The position numbers and the translations under genes were made by a program. From NCBI RefSeq assembly GCF_003581615.1, contig NZ_QXFH01000077.1, positions 442,070 to 506,069 on the forward strand: a stretch of 64,000 bases of DNA, given 5' to 3'. Source of the DNA: Flagellimonas lutimaris (GTDB taxonomy: Bacteria > Bacteroidota > Bacteroidia > Flavobacteriales > Flavobacteriaceae). How positions within the stretch are numbered: position 1 is the stretch's first letter; every line of letters begins with the position of its first letter. Of the stretch, positions 1 to 8,713 are shown piece by piece. The notes under the pieces are model-generated. The model was not told where the DNA came from. It made no database searches and saw nothing but the letters and a program-made list of their open reading frames with translations.

Positions 1-1677
1 AATGATTTGGGTGAATACGACAAGAGTACCGTCCTCGCCAAGGAATTGATGGATACCAAGGATTCCTTTGATGTAGCATACCAAAAGGTAATACTCGACG
101 TACTCGACAATAACTATGCTAACCTTCAATTGTATGATAAGCAAATAGAAGTACGTGAAGAAAAGCGTGAACTGGGTATTACCGAAAACATTGCTTTCTA
201 TGATATCTATAGCAATTTAGGGCTATACAGGGAAGCTTGGCAACAATATGCCCAAGAGGTAAAACCCACCATAGCTGACAACGATTCCTATGGTTTGGCC
301 AAGTACCACACTAAAATGGGCAACTACCTTCGATTGGACGACTCCGCTCCAACTGCCCTTAAAGAATTGAACAAAGCCAAAGGCTACTTGAACGTTTACC
401 TTAACGATGTATCCATTCAAAACAGTGAAAGCGACATCTTTGAAGCCGAATTGCTCAAGGCCAGAATAGATGGCGGTATTGCCAAATGTCATGTGGAATT
501 GGGTGAGTATGAGACGGCCATCCCCTTGTTGGAAGAAAGCATCGAAGTCTTAAAAACATCCGCCAGCAATGCAGACCAAAGCGAAGTGGTGGAAAACTCC
601 CTGTTTTTAGCCGAAGCCAATCTACAGGAAGATGCTTTCTCAAAAGCAAAAACAATACTTGATCAGGAGTTTGACAACATCAATGTTTTTCAAACCATAA
701 AAAGGAACAGCCTATTGGCAGCCTATTACGATAAAATAGAAAGTTACAAGAATGCAGCAGCGTACTACAAACGCAATGAAAGGATTGAAGACTCCTTGGC
801 AGAAAAGCAATCGACCATAATAAAACAGCAATTGGTAACCATTGTTGCCAATAAGAATTTGGAGAATTCACAAAGGCTCATAGACGAGCAAAAGAGGATC
901 AACGAATTAGCCCGGAGCGAGATGAAAGCCAAGGACGAACGAATCAATTTGGTGTTCATTTCTTTGATATTTACCCTTTTAGGTTTTGCAGGGTTGGTGT
1001 ATGCCTACCTTAAAAGTATCAAAAATCAGCGTTTGATCGCGGAGCAAAAACATATCATTGAAAATTCACTTGTAGAAAAAGACTCATTGCTTAAAGAGAT
1101 ACACCACAGGGTAAAGAACAATCTCCAGATGGTATCCAGTTTATTGAGCCTACAAACAAAAAATACCCGGAGTAAAGCAGCAATTGAAGCATTGGAGGAA
1201 GGAAAGAGTAGGGTAAAGGCCATGGCCTTGATACATCAAAAATTATATCAGAACGATGATCTTTCGGTGATAGAAATGCAAGGCTATATCGAAAGTTTGA
1301 TTAATAGCGTACAATCCGTTTACAAAAAAGGAGGTCACAATATTAGCATTACCATCGATGCAGAAGGCACCGAGTTGGACATTGATCGTGCCATTCCATT
1401 TGGTTTGATATTGAACGAACTCGTATCCAATTCATTTAAATATGCCTTTCCTGAGAATGATGATGACGGTAAGATATATATCCATTTGCGTAAAAACGGA
1501 GACCAAGGCTATTTTGAATACACCGATAATGGCATAGGACTTCCAGAAGATACCGATGAGCGTGCACACTCGTCCATGGGTATTCGCCTCATCAATCGTT
1601 TGGTAAACCAGTTACAATCCAAATTAAATGTGGATAGGCAAGTTGAAGGGGTGCGTTTTTGGTTCAACTTTAGTTGA
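1..1677 (+). CDS. Sensor histidine kinase, HisKA_2 type with TPR region (5' truncated)
   Basis: The reading frame is open to the first base, so the true start lies upstream. The first ~290 residues form TPR-like helical pairs; a coiled coil follows, then one membrane helix (about 949-1015) and a cytoplasmic kinase core. The dimerisation/phosphoacceptor region has the IHHRVKNNLQ motif of the HisKA_2 family, with the histidine pair at 1102-1107. The ATPase domain has the N box (LNELVSNSFKY), the G1 box (DNGIGLP) and the G2 box (SSMGIRLI). No response regulator follows; the next gene is convergent. Known members of this TPR-kinase family pass phosphate to LytTR- or PhyR-like regulators; which applies here is not visible. 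No signal peptide can be judged because the N-terminus is missing. Confidence 0.93.
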   Translation, partial: NDLGEYDKSTVLAKELMDTKDSFDVAYQKVILDVLDNNYANLQLYDKQIEVREEKRELGITENIAFYDIYSNLGLYREAWQQYAQEVKPTIADNDSYGLAKYHTKMGNYLRLDDSAPTALKELNKAKGYLNVYLNDVSIQNSESDIFEAELLKARIDGGIAKCHVELGEYETAIPLLEESIEVLKTSASNADQSEVVENSLFLAEANLQEDAFSKAKTILDQEFDNINVFQTIKRNSLLAAYYDKIESYKNAAAYYKRNERIEDSLAEKQSTIIKQQLVTIVANKNLENSQRLIDEQKRINELARSEMKAKDERINLVFISLIFTLLGFAGLVYAYLKSIKNQRLIAEQKHIIENSLVEKDSLLKEIHHRVKNNLQMVSSLLSLQTKNTRSKAAIEALEEGKSRVKAMALIHQKLYQNDDLSVIEMQGYIESLINSVQSVYKKGGHNISITIDAEGTELDIDRAIPFGLILNELVSNSFKYAFPENDDDGKIYIHLRKNGDQGYFEYTDNGIGLPEDTDERAHSSMGIRLINRLVNQLQSKLNVDRQVEGVRFWFNFS

Positions 1678-1679
1678 TA

Positions 1680-2474
1680 TTACCGTACCTGGCTTTTCAA
1701 TACCATTTTGTGCAGTAGTTTGGGGAAAAATCTTTTTAAGTAAACTCCCTTCACTTCTTTTCCTCCAACATATACCTCAAATTTGTCTTTTTCAATGGCG
1801 GAAATCATTTTTTTTGCTGCCAGTTCAGGGGTAATTCCGTTTTGCGTGGCAACATCATCATCTTTTTGAGGTGAGCCATCAGCAGTTAATGCATTTTTGG
1901 CCACATTGGTCTGTACAAAGCCGGGGCAAACCATCGTAACCTTCACGCCGTCTTTTTCATGCTCCATTCGCATCACATCAAAAAAACCATGCAGGGCATG
2001 CTTGGCCCCGCAATAACCAGAACGGTAAGGCGAACCAAATTTGCCCATTAAGCTGGTCACTGTTACAAAATGGCCATACTTATTGGCGATAAAATGTGGT
2101 AAAATAGCTTTGGAGAGTGCCACGGTACCCAAATAATTGATATCCATGAGCTGCTCATAAACTTCCAATTTGGTGTCTTTGATCAAGGAACGTTGACTAA
2201 TCCCAGCATTGTTAACCAAAATATCCACCTTACCATAAAAGGAAATGGCTTTTTGAGCCAGATTCTCCATCTCTTCATGGTTTTTGAGGTCTAAGGGTAG
2301 AATGGAAATATTCTCAGGGCTTTCACACAACTCTTTTACTTTCATAAGCTCGTCTTTACGCCTTGATGAAATAATCAAATTACAAGAATATGAACTCAGT
2401 GTTATGACCAAACTTTTACCTATTCCCGAAGAAGCTCCGGTTACCCAAATGGTTTTTCCATTGATACTTGACAT
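1680..2474 (-). CDS. SDR family NAD(P)-dependent oxidoreductase
   Basis: Classical short-chain dehydrogenase of 264 residues. The cofactor motif TGASSGIG is at residues 12-19, NNAG at 88-91, and the catalytic residues are Ser141, Tyr154 and Lys158 (YCGAK). RR at 38-39 after the second strand favours NADPH. The C-terminal part (VYVGGKEVKGVYLKRFFP) resembles the DHRS7-like acyl/lipid-type SDRs, so a lipid or 3-keto substrate is plausible but not shown. It ends two bases from the stop of the convergent histidine kinase and starts 45 bases from menC, which is divergent. The ATG at 2474 is the only sensible start. Confidence 0.92.
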   Translation of the reverse strand: MSSINGKTIWVTGASSGIGKSLVITLSSYSCNLIISSRRKDELMKVKELCESPENISILPLDLKNHEEMENLAQKAISFYGKVDILVNNAGISQRSLIKDTKLEVYEQLMDINYLGTVALSKAILPHFIANKYGHFVTVTSLMGKFGSPYRSGYCGAKHALHGFFDVMRMEHEKDGVKVTMVCPGFVQTNVAKNALTADGSPQKDDDVATQNGITPELAAKKMISAIEKDKFEVYVGGKEVKGVYLKRFFPKLLHKMVLKSQVR

Positions 2475-2502
2475 AAGTGCTGTTTTAGATTTAAAATATA
2501 CT

Positions 2503-2510
2503 TAAATTTG
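2503..2510 (+). promoter_or_regulatory. Bacteroidota -7 promoter element upstream of menC
   Basis: TAAATTTG matches the Bacteroidota -7 consensus TAnnTTTG. It ends 9 bases before the menC ATG at 2520, which implies a leader of only a few bases. No clear -33 TTG sits at the usual distance, so it is a consensus match only. Confidence 0.45.
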
Positions 2511-2519
2511 GTATACTTC

Positions 2520-3572
2520 ATGAAAGCAAGCTATAAAAAGTATACCCTTAATTTTAAAGTCCCCAGCGGTACCTCGCGTGGAATCATGACCCAAAAAGAA
2601 ACCTGGTACATCATCATTAACGATGGTGGTGCATTTGGAATAGGGGAGTGTGGAATTTTAAGGGGATTGAGTGTGGACGATGTGACAGATTACGAACAAC
2701 AATTGGCATGGGTATGTGATAATATTCAATTGGGAAAGGATGAAATGTTGAATCATTTAAGGCATTACCCATCCATTCAATTTGGTGTAGAGCAAGCTTT
2801 TTTGTCGTTACAATCCAAAAATCCGTTTGAACTCTTCTCTTCGGGTTTCACCCAAAAGGAATCGCCGATACCCATAAATGGACTTATATGGATGGGAGAC
2901 GAGACTTATATGCTCAAACAATTGGAACAAAAGCTGAAAGACGGTTTTAGGTGCATTAAAATGAAGATAGGTGCCATCGATTTTGAAAAAGAAACCTCTA
3001 TTCTTAAAGCGATTCGGGATAATTTTTCACCAGAGGAAATAGAACTACGTGTGGATGCAAATGGAGCTTTTTTACCAACAGAAGCAATGGGAAAACTGGA
3101 AAGGTTATCCACATTTAAGATACATTCCATTGAGCAACCCATAAAAGCAGGCCAATGGGAAGAAATGACCAAACTCTGCGAAAAAACACCACTTCCAATT
3201 GCTTTGGATGAGGAATTAATCGGAGTTTTTGATGTAACAGAAAAGGCGAAACTGCTACAAACAATTCAACCTCAATATATAATATTGAAGCCGAGTTTGG
3301 TAGGCGGGATAAAAGGTAGCCGAGAATGGATAGCACTAGCTGAAAAACAAAATATTGGATGGTGGATAACAAGTGCTCTGGAGAGTAATATTGGATTAAA
3401 TGCAATAGCACAGTTCACGTATGCTTTGAACACAACAATGCCACAAGGTTTGGGAACCGGTAGTCTGTTCACCAATAATATTGGAAGCCCTTTGCAAGTG
3501 GCCGAGGGTAAACTTTTCTACAGACAATCAAATGTCTGGGATATGGATTTAATACAAGAAATATGTACATAG
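2520..3572 (+). CDS. menC: o-Succinylbenzoate synthase (MenC), enolase superfamily
   Basis: 350-residue enolase-superfamily protein that dehydrates SHCHC to o-succinylbenzoate in menaquinone synthesis. The acid/base lysines are in IKMKIG (Lys147, Lys149); the Mg ligands are Asp179 (RVDANG), Glu205 (IEQP) and Asp230 (ALDEE); the second catalytic lysine is Lys257 (ILKPSLVGG). A TTG at 2508 would also open the frame, but it lies inside the promoter element TAAATTTG, so the ATG at 2520 is preferred. It overlaps the CPBP protease gene by 10 bases, and menE follows, giving a menaquinone operon. Dipeptide epimerases share the fold; the adjacent menE makes MenC far more likely. Confidence 0.93.
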   Translation: MKASYKKYTLNFKVPSGTSRGIMTQKETWYIIINDGGAFGIGECGILRGLSVDDVTDYEQQLAWVCDNIQLGKDEMLNHLRHYPSIQFGVEQAFLSLQSKNPFELFSSGFTQKESPIPINGLIWMGDETYMLKQLEQKLKDGFRCIKMKIGAIDFEKETSILKAIRDNFSPEEIELRVDANGAFLPTEAMGKLERLSTFKIHSIEQPIKAGQWEEMTKLCEKTPLPIALDEELIGVFDVTEKAKLLQTIQPQYIILKPSLVGGIKGSREWIALAEKQNIGWWITSALESNIGLNAIAQFTYALNTTMPQGLGTGSLFTNNIGSPLQVAEGKLFYRQSNVWDMDLIQEICT

Positions 3573-4501
3573 AACAAGGATATAAGGGGAACGAAGGTCT
3601 CTGGAAGTATTTGGTACTACCAGTAGGTTTTATAGGTTTTATGATTTGGAATTATATCGTGACCATAAACTCCGCAGTAAGCGTTGACGAACTCACACAA
3701 AAGATTATTGATCAGTTTGGAACCAATTTGGTGTTGATTATGTTACTGGCACCATTGGTAGTTGGTTTTTTTGTGGTTTTGGGCTGGACGTTGTTGGTCC
3801 ATCAACAATCCATCACCTCTTTGACCACCTCACGAAAAAAAATTGACTGGAAACGAATCATATACGCATTTGTGCTTTGGGGCGGTGTTACCATTTTGCT
3901 TACGGGAATCGATATCTATTTTTCACCTGAGAAGTATGAACTTAATTTTAATCTTATAAAATTTATTCCACTGGCTATTATAGCCATATTACTGATTCCA
4001 CTCCAGACTAGCTTTGAAGAATATCTGTTTAGGGGCCACATGATGCAGGGAATTGGACTCATGGCCAAAAACAGATGGGTTCCATTGGTATTCACTTCCA
4101 CCTTATTTGGTTTGATGCATGCTGCGAACCCTGAAGTGGAAAAGCTAGGTTTTGGAATCATGATTTATTACATCGGTACAGGATTCTTTCTAGGAATTTT
4201 GACTTTGATGGATGAAGGCTTGGAATTGGCTCTTGGATTCCATGCAGCCAATAATTTGATAACGGCCTTGTTGGTCACTTCGGATTGGACGGCATTTCAA
4301 ACGGATTCAATCTTTAAAGACATATCACAACCTGTATTGGGCTGGGATGTACTGATTCCCGTATTTGTGGTTTATCCTATCTTATTGTTTGTTTTCTCAA
4401 AAAAATATGGCTGGAAAAACTGGAAAGATCGACTTTTTGGAAAAGTGTTGACCAAAGAAGAATTTGTAGCATTGACCGATGGAGCATCCGACTTGGCATA
4501 A
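3563..4501 (+). CDS. CPBP family intramembrane glutamic protease
   Basis: 312-residue multi-pass membrane protein of the CPBP (CAAX protease/bacteriocin-processing, Rce1/Abi) family. The catalytic signature EEYLFRG lies at residues 152-158 (Glu152-Glu153, Arg157), with the conserved histidines in FGLMH (His186) and GFHAANN (His227). Hydrophobic segments are seen near 17-35, 54-78, 99-116, 134-148, 173-190, 197-215, 225-240 and 270-285. The start overlaps the end of menC and the stop overlaps the start of menE, so the three are cotranscribed. The substrate is unknown; its place between menC and menE recurs in flavobacteria as far as I recall, but a role in menaquinone synthesis is only inference. 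Confidence 0.92.
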   Translation: MYIEQGYKGNEGLWKYLVLPVGFIGFMIWNYIVTINSAVSVDELTQKIIDQFGTNLVLIMLLAPLVVGFFVVLGWTLLVHQQSITSLTTSRKKIDWKRIIYAFVLWGGVTILLTGIDIYFSPEKYELNFNLIKFIPLAIIAILLIPLQTSFEEYLFRGHMMQGIGLMAKNRWVPLVFTSTLFGLMHAANPEVEKLGFGIMIYYIGTGFFLGILTLMDEGLELALGFHAANNLITALLVTSDWTAFQTDSIFKDISQPVLGWDVLIPVFVVYPILLFVFSKKYGWKNWKDRLFGKVLTKEEFVALTDGASDLA

Positions 4502-5552
4502 AATACATTCAGAGTTTAGATTAAACGATATTCCGGATAGTTTTGAAAATCTTTCTCAAATAGGCGAAGACCTCGTTGAAAAGGGAAAACCTTTTCAAAA
4601 ATCAATTGGAGATTTTTTATTGGACTGGGCTTCAGGCGAGACAACAATTAAAGTCCATACTTCAGGATCTACAGGAAGGCCTAAAACCATAGTGCTTAAA
4701 AAGGAGCATATGGTCAATTCTGCCTTGGCAACGGGCGAATACTTTGGGCTAAAACCGAAGCAAAAAGTACTCTTGTGCCTGCCATGCACTGGAATAGCTG
4801 GCAAAATGATGTTGGTCCGAGCCATGGTGCTGGGCTTGCAATTGGATTATGTGGAACCCTCATCAACTCCTTTGGCCAACACTAAAAAAACCTACGATTT
4901 TGTGGCCATGGTGCCCTTACAAGTTCAAAATTCTTTGAGCGATTTATTTAGGGTTAAAAAACTAATAATAGGCGGAGCACCCGTAGACCCAGTTTTACGT
5001 AGCCAGCTTGCCAAGCTACAGGTAGAGGCGTATGAAACGTATGGTATGACAGAGACCATTACACACATTGCCGTAAAAAGAATAGCTGAAGATTCAACTA
5101 ACTATTTTGAAACCCTCCCCAGTGTTTCCGTATCTCAAGACGACAGGGATTGCCTTGTAATCGATGCACCTAAAATTTCAGAAGAGAAAGTGGTCACCAA
5201 CGATTTAGTGGAATTAGAAAATGATACTGAATTTAAATGGCTAGGACGGTACGATTCCATTATCAATTCGGGAGGCATTAAATTGGTCCCTGAAAAGATT
5301 GAGAATAAATTATCCTCTCTGATAAAGCAACGCTTTTTTGTCGCTGGAACTCCTGATGAGACCTTAGGACAACAATTGGTGTTGGTTGTTGAGGGGGAAC
5401 CAATCAATGAACAAGAATTACTTCAAGATATTAAAAGCTTAAAAGATATTTCAAAATACGAAGTGCCCAAGAAAGTTTACTTTGTAAAATTGTTCAAGGA
5501 AACATCAACCAATAAGGTGAATCGAAAAAAAACATTACAACAAGTTATCTAA
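4479..5552 (+). CDS. menE: o-Succinylbenzoate-CoA ligase (MenE), AMP-binding
   Basis: 357-residue short adenylate-forming enzyme that activates o-succinylbenzoate to its CoA thioester. The ATP-binding P-loop TSGSTGRPK is at 61-69, the core motif YGMTET at 188-193, the hinge region motif (WLGRYDSIINSGG) at 254-266 and the C-terminal catalytic lysine is in TNKVNRK near 344. The chain is shorter than the ~450-residue proteobacterial enzyme, mainly in the N-terminal domain, as is usual in flavobacteria. It overlaps the CPBP gene by 23 bases and is the third gene of the menC operon. Confidence 0.92.
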   Translation: MEHPTWHKIHSEFRLNDIPDSFENLSQIGEDLVEKGKPFQKSIGDFLLDWASGETTIKVHTSGSTGRPKTIVLKKEHMVNSALATGEYFGLKPKQKVLLCLPCTGIAGKMMLVRAMVLGLQLDYVEPSSTPLANTKKTYDFVAMVPLQVQNSLSDLFRVKKLIIGGAPVDPVLRSQLAKLQVEAYETYGMTETITHIAVKRIAEDSTNYFETLPSVSVSQDDRDCLVIDAPKISEEKVVTNDLVELENDTEFKWLGRYDSIINSGGIKLVPEKIENKLSSLIKQRFFVAGTPDETLGQQLVLVVEGEPINEQELLQDIKSLKDISKYEVPKKVYFVKLFKETSTNKVNRKKTLQQVI

Positions 5553-5584
5553 GTTTTGTACATTAAAATTTCAAAAAATCAACC

Positions 5585-6931
5585 ATGCGAAAAACCATCA
5601 AGCTAGCACTGTTACTTTTACCTTTTATTGCCATTTCCCAACAAATACTCCCCGAAGTTGAACGCGCTAGGGTAGTAGACGAAATTCTTGAAGAACGTTT
5701 CAATAATTTACTTCCAAAATTAATGGATGATGCAGGATTGGACATGTGGGTGTTGATATCTAGAGAATACAACGAAGATCCTGTGCTCCGAACCATGCTG
5801 CCAGCGAAATGGTTAAATGCACGAAGAAGAACCATACTTCTTTTTTATAGGGACAAGGATAAAAATACCATAGAAAAACTAGCTGTTGCCAGATACAATA
5901 TAGGCAAGAGTATCATCTCGGCTTGGGACAAGGAAAAAGAACCAAATCAGTGGAAAAGATTGATACAGTTGATTGAGGAGCGAAACCCAGATAAAATTGG
6001 TTTGAATTTTTCTAAAGATCACAACGTTGCCGATGGTCTTGATAAAACAGATTATGACGAGTTCATGGCTAATCTTCCCAAAAAATATCAAACCAAAGTA
6101 GTATCTGCAGAACAATTGGCGGTGCGATGGATTGAGACGCGTACGCCTAGGGAAATGACGATTTTTAACCAGTTAACGGATATTACCCACGATATTATCG
6201 AAGAAGCCTTTTCGGAAAAAGTGATTACCCCGGGAATCACCACCACAACCGAAGTAGAGTGGTGGATGCGTCAAAAAGTAACAGATTTAGGTTTGGAGAC
6301 TTGGTTTCACCCTACCGTAGATGTACAAAGAACCAGTGAGGAGCTGGTCGGACATCTCTATTCTTTTTCAGGAAGACCAGATGATGAAGTAATTCAACGT
6401 GGTGATTTGTTGCATTGTGATTTTGGAATTACCTATTTGCGTTTGAATACCGACTGTCAAGAATTGGCCTACGTGCTACAACCGGAAGAAACCGAAGCAC
6501 CATCTTTTTTGGTAAATGCTTTGTACGATGGCAACCGAGTACAAGACTTTCTCACCCAGAACATGGTTGAAGGAAGGGTAGGTAACGATATTTTGGCAAA
6601 AGCATTGCAAGATGCAAAAGATGCTGGGCTAAAACCAGCCATTTATACACATCCCCTTGGGACTTATGGGCACTCCGCAGGGACTACGATTGGTATGTGG
6701 GATTCGCAAGATGGTGTTATGAAGGATGATGGTGAAAATTATCCTTTAAACCCAAATACTGCTTATGCCATTGAACTGAATGCAACGGTGAACATTCCGG
6801 AATGGAACAGGGACATTAGGATTATGTTGGAGGAACCTGGTTTTTTTGGTGAAGATGGCTTCAGGTATATCAATGGCAGACAAACCGAATTATTGCTTAT
6901 TCCAAGACCAAAATCACATTTAGGGAACTGA
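5585..6931 (+). CDS. Secreted M24 family peptidase (Xaa-Pro aminopeptidase-like)
   Basis: 448 residues with an N-terminal signal peptide (about 1-18, ending AIS-QQ). A creatinase-like N-terminal domain is followed by the pita-bread M24 domain. The two-metal ligands are all recognisable: Asp279 (HCDFG), Asp290 (NTD), His363 (YGHSAG), Glu397 (AIELN) and Glu435 (QTELLL). The likely activity is removal of an N-terminal residue before proline in the periplasm. It follows menE by 32 bases and precedes the plug/TPR protein, all on one strand. The exact substrate cannot be read from sequence. Confidence 0.88.
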   Translation: MRKTIKLALLLLPFIAISQQILPEVERARVVDEILEERFNNLLPKLMDDAGLDMWVLISREYNEDPVLRTMLPAKWLNARRRTILLFYRDKDKNTIEKLAVARYNIGKSIISAWDKEKEPNQWKRLIQLIEERNPDKIGLNFSKDHNVADGLDKTDYDEFMANLPKKYQTKVVSAEQLAVRWIETRTPREMTIFNQLTDITHDIIEEAFSEKVITPGITTTTEVEWWMRQKVTDLGLETWFHPTVDVQRTSEELVGHLYSFSGRPDDEVIQRGDLLHCDFGITYLRLNTDCQELAYVLQPEETEAPSFLVNALYDGNRVQDFLTQNMVEGRVGNDILAKALQDAKDAGLKPAIYTHPLGTYGHSAGTTIGMWDSQDGVMKDDGENYPLNPNTAYAIELNATVNIPEWNRDIRIMLEEPGFFGEDGFRYINGRQTELLLIPRPKSHLGN

Positions 6932-6976
6932 TTATTTTTTTTGTAAATTTAGTAATCGCCTAATTTTCAATTTGCT

Positions 6977-8710
6977 ATGAGATTACTATTTTTTACAGGA
7001 TTATTCCTATTGTTTTCTGGTTTGACCCATGGTCAAAAAACGATTACCGGTCGTGTTACCGACGGTAAATTACCCTTGTCCAATGTCCAGATCGCCAATT
7101 TGGCTTCGGGCAGTAAAACGACCTCGGATGCAGAGGGCCAATATAAAATTATGGCCAAACCGAGGGAAGAACTTCAATACACTTATATGGGTATGGATAC
7201 CATAACTATTATGGTAGAAGATGTTACCCGAATACTTAATGTAAAAATGAACATTAGGGTAGAAGAATTGGATGAGGTAACTGTATCCAAATCCATTTTA
7301 AAAGGACAAAAGGAAATGAAATTGGAATATGATTCCAATCCAAATATTATAAAATCAGCTTTTGGTTTTATGGATAAGGAAACCTCAGTCTTTTCAATGA
7401 GAATTCTCGATGAGGAAGAATTAAATCAAGAACTCAACTTAAGTTTGGCCATTCAAGGTCAATTTGCTGGAGTAAAATCATACTGCAGCCCAAAGGGTGA
7501 ACTTATTGTATCCATGAGAGGGCTTCAAAGTATAAATTTCCCAAGAAAAGCGGTTTTTGATGTGGATGGCATGGTTTTAAGTAAAGTGGATTGCTTTCAG
7601 TTCGTTGGAAATATAAAAAGGATGGCTTTTATTCCTTCATTGATCGCGACCTCTCTTTATGGTACCATTGGTTTAGGGGGCGTTGTTGTAATCAATACCA
7701 AAACAGGAACTATTACCCCTAGGGAGAACGGTAAACCTTATGATCGCGCAAAGCTCCGCAATAACTTTGTAGAGGAAGGTGATGTTGCCGAAAATATAAC
7801 TGAGCAGACGTTGCCCAATTATTCGAAACAGCTTCGTCAAAGTAACTCGTTGGCAGAAGCAAAAACCATTTACAATACCAATAGAGCTGCCTATGGCAGT
7901 CATCCACATTTTCTTTTGGACTCCTATGCATATTTTTATGAACAACAAGGAGAAGAGGACTTTGCCAATGAAATTATGGAGGAGTTTATTGATGCAATGG
8001 ATAAAAACCCAGTATTGTTAAAAGCGCTGGCCTATACCTTAGAAAGTGAGGAAAGATACGATAGGGCCCATGACATCTATAAAAAAATATATTGGTTACG
8101 TCCAGATTATGCTCAAAGCTTTATTGATATGGCCAATAGCTATCGTAACGTTGGCGAGCCAAAATCGGCCACTACTTTGTACGCCAGACATGCCTATCTT
8201 CAGGATGAGGGAATGCTACCAATCGATAGTATGGAATTGGGCATTATCATGAAGCGAGAGATCAAGAACTTGTTCAAATTGGAGAACAGTACACTAAAGA
8301 TTAAAAACAGGAAGAAATACGAGGAAGATGACTTTTCCACAAGATTGGTATTTGAATGGAACGATTCCGAAGCGGAATTCGACCTGCAGTTTGTAAATCC
8401 GGATAACCAATATTTCAACTGGAAGCATACTTTGGCAGAAATGCCTGAACGAATCAGGTCCGAAAAGAAATTCGGTTATTCTATGGCCGATTTTATCTTA
8501 GATGACGAGTTGCCTGGTATCTGGAAGGTAAATGCCACTTATCACGGAAACAAACAATTAACGCCATCCTATGTTAAAGTAACTATCTACCGGAATTATG
8601 GTAGCAAGTTGCAAAGCAAGGAAATAAAGGTATATCGGTTGGGAACAAAAGGTGCCAACCAGCATTTGTTTGATTTTAACCTAACCTCAAGGGTGGCTCA
8701 AAGTAAGTAG
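6977..8710 (+). CDS. Carboxypeptidase-like + TonB plug-like domain protein with TPR, no beta-barrel
   Basis: 577 residues with a signal peptide (1-20, cut after THG). Residues 21-95 form a carboxypeptidase regulatory-like beta domain (ITGRVTDGKLPLSNVQI), as at the N-terminus of SusC-type receptors. Residues ~140-245 resemble a TonB receptor plug: GQFAGVKSY, MRGLQSINFP, FDVDGM, SLYGTIGLGGVVVINTK. Instead of a ~500-residue barrel, the rest is helical with TPR-like pairs (~330-425), and a C-terminal beta-rich part (~450-560) resembling a ligand or carrier domain. It cannot therefore be a channel by itself; an adaptor or periplasmic partner role is inference. It ends 4 bases before the convergent carboxylase gene. 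Confidence 0.8.
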   Translation: MRLLFFTGLFLLFSGLTHGQKTITGRVTDGKLPLSNVQIANLASGSKTTSDAEGQYKIMAKPREELQYTYMGMDTITIMVEDVTRILNVKMNIRVEELDEVTVSKSILKGQKEMKLEYDSNPNIIKSAFGFMDKETSVFSMRILDEEELNQELNLSLAIQGQFAGVKSYCSPKGELIVSMRGLQSINFPRKAVFDVDGMVLSKVDCFQFVGNIKRMAFIPSLIATSLYGTIGLGGVVVINTKTGTITPRENGKPYDRAKLRNNFVEEGDVAENITEQTLPNYSKQLRQSNSLAEAKTIYNTNRAAYGSHPHFLLDSYAYFYEQQGEEDFANEIMEEFIDAMDKNPVLLKALAYTLESEERYDRAHDIYKKIYWLRPDYAQSFIDMANSYRNVGEPKSATTLYARHAYLQDEGMLPIDSMELGIIMKREIKNLFKLENSTLKIKNRKKYEEDDFSTRLVFEWNDSEAEFDLQFVNPDNQYFNWKHTLAEMPERIRSEKKFGYSMADFILDDELPGIWKVNATYHGNKQLTPSYVKVTIYRNYGSKLQSKEIKVYRLGTKGANQHLFDFNLTSRVAQSK

Positions 8711-8713
8711 AAG

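Noticed and set aside
1680-2474. SDR gene as the 3-ketocapnine reductase of the sulfonolipid route
   Set aside because: The SDR fits a lipid reductase only in general terms and lies 26 kb from the pair; nothing in sequence links them.
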